From: JAWLBR01 sp041687495
GTDB taxonomy: Bacteria > Bacillota > Limnochordia > DTU087 > JAAYGB01
Assembly: GCA_041687495.1 (NCBI GenBank)
Contig: JAWLBR010000042.1
Coordinates: forward strand, 1 to 26,290
DNA length: 26,290 bases
Direction: 5' to 3'
Position numbers and translations under genes: made by a program. Below the pieces are notes generated by a model, which worked only from the letters and a program-made list of their open reading frames with translations, ran no database searches and had not been told where the DNA came from. Below, piece by piece: positions 22,709-26,290 of the stretch. Position 1 is the stretch's first letter; every line of letters begins with the position of its first letter.

Positions 22709-23437
22709 CTAGTAGAGGCGACCCATCGAACTTGTGGGTACCACCCGCAGCCAAGCTAAAGTGGGCTGGAGTAGACGACGCCACTTGGCCGCGTACCCGG
22801 CGGCCAGCCTATTGTCATCCTGAGCAATGTATTTAAGTCGAACCTGCACTGCACCTGCAAACCACGAGCTGTCATCTTCGGTCTCGAAAGACTTAGGATC
22901 GGGTATAGAAGCTACCTTTTCTGCAGCTGACACGTCTTCCCAAAGGCACAGTGGTGGAAACAAAACACACCACCAGTTCTGGCCTGTCCCTTCTCCGATG
23001 ACGAACCGGGCCGCTTGATACTCCCCAGCTGGGAGAGTAACATCACCATAGGACTTGGTCGGAAATTGAAAGTCTCCAACCTCAAGGCGAACCGGGTAGT
23101 TTTTGCCCGCACTGATAACTGTCGCTTGCGCGGGCACCAAGAACCGTTCCCGATTTCGGATCAATCTCTGCAGCGCCTCCTGTTTCGTCTGTGCACCGGC
23201 GAATACCTCATGAGCCACCTGCAAAATGGCGTCACGCACCTGCAGCTTTAGTTTTTGATCAAAGGGTGAGTCACTGTTGGCGATGACATGCAGGCGAATC
23301 AGGTTCTCCGGAGTGTACGCATACTCCACCGCTGAGTCACGGGCAATGACAGAGGAGCCGAGAAGCCCTATGGTTAGCGCCACAACCAAGATGACGGAAC
23401 TGGTAAAAATGCGGTTTTTCATCTCTTTATATGTCAA
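22709..23437 (-). CDS. spoIIR: Stage II sporulation protein R (SpoIIR)
   Basis: SpoIIR is made in the forespore, crosses into the space between the two cells and triggers SpoIIGA to process pro-sigma-E. The 242-residue protein has an N-terminal membrane/signal segment (about 8-30) and the family signature Ile-Arg-Leu-His-Val-Ile-Ala-Asn-Ser-Asp-Ser-Pro near 48-59, then Lys-x-x-Val-Arg-Asp-Ala. A second signature, Asn-Trp-Trp-Cys-Val-Leu-Phe-Pro-Pro-Leu-Cys, lies at about 153-163. The TTG at 23437 is chosen because GGGAGGAG ends six bases before it; an ATG eight codons upstream (23461) has no proper site. It follows sigG by 47 bases on the same strand. In Bacillus subtilis the gene is driven by sigma-F. 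Confidence 0.96.
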   Translation of the reverse strand: MTYKEMKNRIFTSSVILVVALTIGLLGSSVIARDSAVEYAYTPENLIRLHVIANSDSPFDQKLKLQVRDAILQVAHEVFAGAQTKQEALQRLIRNRERFLVPAQATVISAGKNYPVRLEVGDFQFPTKSYGDVTLPAGEYQAARFVIGEGTGQNWWCVLFPPLCLWEDVSAAEKVASIPDPKSFETEDDSSWFAGAVQVRLKYIAQDDNRLAAGYAAKWRRLLQPTLAWLRVVPTSSMGRLY

Positions 23438-23484
23438 GGAAATCTCCTCCCAAAGATTCACCGTTGCGTCTTGTTACCCCAACG

Positions 23485-24273
23485 TCAAACCGACTTGGCT
23501 TCCACCTGCATGTAGCGGCGCAGGTGCTTAAGAGCAGCCTTTTCCAGGCGGGACACCTGGGCCTGGGAGATCCCGATTTCATCAGCTACTTCCATCTGGG
23601 TGCGTCCGTCAAAGAAACGCATTGTTAGAATCAGCTTTTCCCGATCGGTTAGCTTTGACATCGCCTCACGGATGCTGATTCCCTCCAACCAACTGGCATC
23701 TTCGTTCTTTTCGTCGCTAATTTGATCCATCACAAAGATCGGGTCGCCCCCGTCGTGGTAGATTGGTTCGAACAAAGATATCGGCTCCTGAATCGCATCC
23801 AGGGCAAAAACCACATCTTCCCGGGGCATGTTCAATTCATCGGCAATTTGTGTAATTGTAGGCTCCTTAGAGTGCTTGTTCACCAGACTGTCTCGAACTT
23901 GCAGCGCCTTATAGGCAATGTCCCGCAGGGAACGACTAACCCGGATGGGATTGTTGTCCCGAAGGTAGCGCCTGATCTCACCAATAATCATGGGGACAGC
24001 GTAGGTGGAAAACTTCACGTTTTGGCTCAAGTCAAAGTTGTCGATGGCTTTCATCAAGCCGATACAACCAACTTGAAACAGATCATCCACGTGTTCTCCC
24101 CGATTGTTAAACCGTTGAATTACGCTGAGAACCAGACGAAGGTTGCCCTGAATTAGCTGTGTCCGGGAATACTCGTTGCCATTTCGCATAGACTTAAGCA
24201 GTTCCCGCATCTTCTCATTTGTGAGAACCGGTAGTTTTGACGTATTTACTCCACATATCTCAACCTTGTTCAT
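23485..24273 (-). CDS. sigG: RNA polymerase sporulation sigma factor sigma-G
   Basis: This forespore-specific late sigma factor is 262 residues long. The N-terminal Lys-Val-Glu-Ile-Cys-Gly-Val-Asn-Thr-Ser-Lys-Leu-Pro-Val-Leu is diagnostic for sigma-G. Region 2 (Asn-Leu-Arg-Leu-Val-Leu ... Phe-Gln-Val-Gly-Cys-Ile-Gly-Leu) and region 4 (Thr-Gln-Met-Glu-Val-Ala-Asp-Glu-Ile-Gly-Ile-Ser-Gln-Ala-Gln-Val-Ser) are intact. The start is the ATG at 24273, with GGGAGGAGAG just upstream; the longer frame to 24324 has no support. A sigma-F/sigma-G type promoter lies upstream. In most Bacillota sigG lies directly behind sigE on the same strand; here it is divergent from spoIIGA-sigE. Confidence 0.98.
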   Translation of the reverse strand: MNKVEICGVNTSKLPVLTNEKMRELLKSMRNGNEYSRTQLIQGNLRLVLSVIQRFNNRGEHVDDLFQVGCIGLMKAIDNFDLSQNVKFSTYAVPMIIGEIRRYLRDNNPIRVSRSLRDIAYKALQVRDSLVNKHSKEPTITQIADELNMPREDVVFALDAIQEPISLFEPIYHDGGDPIFVMDQISDEKNEDASWLEGISIREAMSKLTDREKLILTMRFFDGRTQMEVADEIGISQAQVSRLEKAALKHLRRYMQVEAKSV

Positions 24274-24311
24274 GGTCGACTCTCCTCCCACTTTGTCCCA
24301 CTGGCATTTGT

Positions 24312-24342
24312 CAGTATTGACCACCCCGGTTGGATTTATTCA
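24312..24342 (-). promoter_or_regulatory. Predicted sigma-F/sigma-G type promoter of sigG
   Basis: On the minus strand TGAATA (plus 24337-24342) and AATACTG (plus 24312-24318) are 18 bases apart. The known sigma-G consensus is TGAATA and CATACTA with 17-18 bases between, so this is a perfect -35 and five of seven at -10. Transcription would start about 30 bases before the sigG ATG, which fits autoregulation by sigma-F and sigma-G. Confidence 0.65.
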
Positions 24343-24396
24343 GCTCATCCAAAGCCTTAGCAGTGAGCCGCTTGCCCGAGGTGTGCCAGAAAAAAG

Positions 24397-24438
24397 TGGA
24401 CAAATTGGGAAGGAATGCAGCCACTGCATCGGTAGTAT
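24397..24438 (+). promoter_or_regulatory. Predicted spoIIGA promoter with long spacer and Spo0A-like box
   Basis: TTGGGA (24405-24410) and TAGTAT (24433-24438) are 22 bases apart. The Bacillus subtilis spoIIG promoter has the same unusual long spacing and needs phosphorylated Spo0A bound over its -35 region. Just before the -35 lies TGGACAAA (24397-24404), on the other strand TTTGTCCA, close to the Spo0A box core TTTGTC/TTGTCGAA. Two more TTTGTC copies occur in this spacer near 24292 and 24307. The assignment rests on analogy. Confidence 0.45.
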
Positions 24439-24510
24439 ACAACGTATCGCCACTTTGCCCAATCGACCTGTTACTGCCGTCAACACACGCCCATGTCAGG
24501 AGTTGATCCC

Positions 24511-25476
24511 ATGAATTACACCTATGTCCTATACCTTGACGTGCTGCTGGCGCTTCTTGCCGCCAACTTTCTGTTCGACTATTTGCTACTATGGGCCACA
24601 GGCGAAGTTACCGGCCATAGTTCCACAGCCGGTCGTATCAGCCTCGGGGCCCTGATGGGAGCCGCCTATTTCTTCTTAGTATACTTTGCCCGGCTGGGAA
24701 TCATCCCCGGTTACGGGTACCTGCGTTTTCCCGGCATTGTGCTGGGAGTTGGCGGGCTGATGATCTGGTTTACCTTTCAGCCTAGATTATGGCGCAGATT
24801 CGCTTCCCTTGTAGGATCCTTTGTTGGCATTGGACTAATCGCGGGAGGTGCCGGTCTTGCGGCCGCGTATATTACTGGAGATGGCTCCTCTCCCAACCCG
24901 CTGTGGGGTACGATTATGGCACTGGCGTCGATCTTGTTAGTGGCAGAGCTCGGCTGGGGTGTTGTGCACCGCCGAGTCTGGCAGCATATCTACTACGTCC
25001 CCATCGAGGTGGGACTGGGAGGCAAGGCCTCCAGAATTGACGCTTTAGTTGACACAGGCAATCGGCTCCAGGATCCCCTAACGGGAAGACCCGTTATTGT
25101 AGTAGAGTTGGAGCAGCTGCTGAATGTTCTTCCTCCCAAGGTAGTCGAGGCCCTTAAGCACTTTGCCGACGGCTTTGGCAGCATCGATACCCTGGTAGAT
25201 GAACTAGGTTGGGGCGCTAGGTTCTGTTTAGTGCCTTTTAGTAGCCTCGGAGCCGCCAACGGTCTGATGCCGGGTTTCCGGCCGGACTATGTCAAGGTTA
25301 CAGCAGGAGGGAACCAAATCACTCTTCATCGGGTCATCATTGGCGTCTGTCAAGAACCATTGGACAAATCCGGAGCGTACCATGCTTTGGTCCCCCCTGA
25401 CGTTTTGGGAACCATATCGAGACAGGCACCAGCCGAATCAACTATGCCCAAGAGGGGGGAGTCGCTCAATGCTTAA
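24511..25476 (+). CDS. spoIIGA: Sporulation sigma-E processing peptidase SpoIIGA
   Basis: SpoIIGA is the membrane-bound aspartic protease that cuts the pro-sequence from sigma-E after the SpoIIR signal. The 321-residue protein has five membrane helices in the first half (about 5-28, 42-62, 72-90, 100-122 and 132-152). The catalytic Asp-Thr-Gly-Asn motif is at 181-184, at the place of Asp183 in Bacillus subtilis. The ATG at 24511 is chosen because AGGAG ends eight bases before it; the upstream ATG at 24493 has no such site. Its end overlaps the start of sigE by eight bases, so the protease and its substrate are translationally coupled. Confidence 0.97.
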   Translation: MNYTYVLYLDVLLALLAANFLFDYLLLWATGEVTGHSSTAGRISLGALMGAAYFFLVYFARLGIIPGYGYLRFPGIVLGVGGLMIWFTFQPRLWRRFASLVGSFVGIGLIAGGAGLAAAYITGDGSSPNPLWGTIMALASILLVAELGWGVVHRRVWQHIYYVPIEVGLGGKASRIDALVDTGNRLQDPLTGRPVIVVELEQLLNVLPPKVVEALKHFADGFGSIDTLVDELGWGARFCLVPFSSLGAANGLMPGFRPDYVKVTAGGNQITLHRVIIGVCQEPLDKSGAYHALVPPDVLGTISRQAPAESTMPKRGESLNA

Positions 25477-26197
25477 ACTGCTCCGACGCGTGCGATTAAC
25501 CCTGAGGTTGAGACTGATTCGCCTGCTTGACAGATTCAGATACGCACCGACATCGGTGCACTATGTGGGAACTAGCGAGGTACTTCCTCCCCCTCTGACC
25601 AGCGAGGAAGAAGCGACGCTGTTGGGACGCCTCAAAAAGGGCGAGACCAGCGTCCGCAGCACCCTAATCGAGCACAATTTGAGGCTAGTCGTCTATATCG
25701 CCCGTAAGTTTGACAGTACGGGAGTGCACATTGAGGATCTGGTATCCATTGGGACAATCGGATTGATTAAGGCTGTGAACACCTTTGACCCCAATCGCAA
25801 TGTGAAACTGGCCACCTATGCTTCCAAATGTATCGACAACGAAATCCGCATGTTCCTGCGGCGCAACAACAAGACCAAAGCTGAGGTGTCCTTGGAAGAG
25901 CCGCTTCACACTGACTTTGAGGGTAATGAAATTGGGTGGATAGACATCCTGGGGACGGAAAGCGACGTAATCAAAAACCTGGAGGAACAGGTTGACAAGG
26001 CCCTGCTTGCCGGAGCAATGAAAAGGCTAACCGTGAGGGAAACGAAGATTATGGAACTAAGGTTTGGACTCAAAGACGGGCAGGAGAAGACCCAGAAGGA
26101 AGTTGCAGATCACCTGGGGATTTCGCAATCATACATCTCTCGTCTAGAAAAACGCATCCTAAAGAAACTCCGCAGGGAGATCAAAAAACTGGATTAG
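25469..26197 (+). CDS. sigE: RNA polymerase sporulation sigma factor sigma-E (pro-sigma-E)
   Basis: The early mother-cell sigma factor is made as an inactive precursor of 242 residues. The first 31 or so residues form a basic, amphipathic membrane-binding pro-sequence rich in Leu and Arg. By alignment with Bacillus subtilis, SpoIIGA should cut near His31-Tyr32, just before Val-Gly-Thr-Ser-Glu-Val-Leu-Pro-Pro-Pro. Region 2 (Asn-Leu-Arg-Leu-Val-Val-Tyr-Ile-Ala-Arg-Lys-Phe) and region 4 (Gly-Ile-Ser-Gln-Ser-Tyr-Ile-Ser-Arg-Leu-Glu-Lys-Arg) are intact. The ATG at 25469, inside the spoIIGA end, has GGGGGGAG before it; the longer frame to 25289 is an overlap artefact. A terminator follows. Confidence 0.98.
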   Translation: MLKLLRRVRLTLRLRLIRLLDRFRYAPTSVHYVGTSEVLPPPLTSEEEATLLGRLKKGETSVRSTLIEHNLRLVVYIARKFDSTGVHIEDLVSIGTIGLIKAVNTFDPNRNVKLATYASKCIDNEIRMFLRRNNKTKAEVSLEEPLHTDFEGNEIGWIDILGTESDVIKNLEEQVDKALLAGAMKRLTVRETKIMELRFGLKDGQEKTQKEVADHLGISQSYISRLEKRILKKLRREIKKLD

Positions 26198-26235
26198 GGT
26201 TTTCAGAGTTTGCCCACGGTGGCGAACAAACAGCA

Positions 26236-26273
26236 AAGGGCTGCTTCCACCACGCCTGATGGAAGCAGCCCTT
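26236..26273 (+). terminator. Terminator hairpin behind sigE
   Basis: A perfect 14-bp stem, AAGGGCTGCTTCCA against TGGAAGCAGCCCTT, has a loop of ten bases. The tail (GTATCTACC) is only weakly T-rich, so termination may be incomplete in the plus direction. It lies 38 bases beyond the sigE stop, where no co-oriented sigG follows. Confidence 0.7.
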
Positions 26274-26290
26274 GTATCTACCTGACGGAC

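Overview
This window comes from an endospore-forming Bacillota, probably from the Clostridia/Limnochordia side. The evidence is a set of sporulation genes in one stretch: spoIIGA, sigE, sigG, spoIIR, spoIIP and a SpoIIIE/FtsK translocase. A PRC-barrel YlmC/YmxH protein, PgeF (YlmD) and Hsp33 accompany them. Base composition is moderately GC-rich. Start-codon use is unusual: by my ribosome-binding-site-guided choices about eight genes start with TTG, one with GTG and one probably with CTG. A run of ten Ns (12667-12676) shows this is a scaffold from a draft or metagenome assembly.

Layout. 1-1636 (+): the possible end of one gene, then a divergent NuoM/MrpD-like membrane protein. 1645-1806: a tRNA-Ala(CGC) with a near-consensus promoter and a 17-bp hairpin directly behind it. 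1817-3919 (-): a sugar-phosphate isomerase-like TIM barrel and two small membrane proteins with similar N-termini. 4087-12835: a DNA-helicase island made of two SNF2 helicase plus partner-protein pairs in opposite orientation, with an MrfA/YprA-type DUF1998 helicase and a GNAT acetyltransferase between them. 12872-22221 (-): a long co-oriented run, pgeF - spoIIIE - hslO - UPF0182 - spoIIP - murC, which leads into the second SNF2 pair. 22371-24273 (-): sigG - spoIIR - ylmC. 24511-26197 (+): spoIIGA - sigE, divergent from sigG, closed by a terminator. No stretch longer than 300 bases lacks a gene; the longest gaps are 24274-24510 (two predicted promoters) and 14270-14475 (nothing recognised).

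How the genes work together. The right end holds nearly the whole forespore-to-mother-cell signalling chain. SpoIIR, made in the forespore, triggers the SpoIIGA protease, which removes the pro-sequence of sigma-E. SpoIIP acts in engulfment, SpoIIIE pumps the chromosome into the forespore, and sigma-G takes over there. MurC and PgeF belong to cell-wall metabolism. The helicase island is the least explained part. Its SNF2 proteins share long identical blocks but their codons have drifted, so the duplication looks old. Their partners appear to be distant relatives, one carrying a cysteine-rich zinc-binding tail and the other lacking it. With MrfA alongside, a DNA-repair or DNA-remodelling role is the most reasonable inference, but it is not proven.
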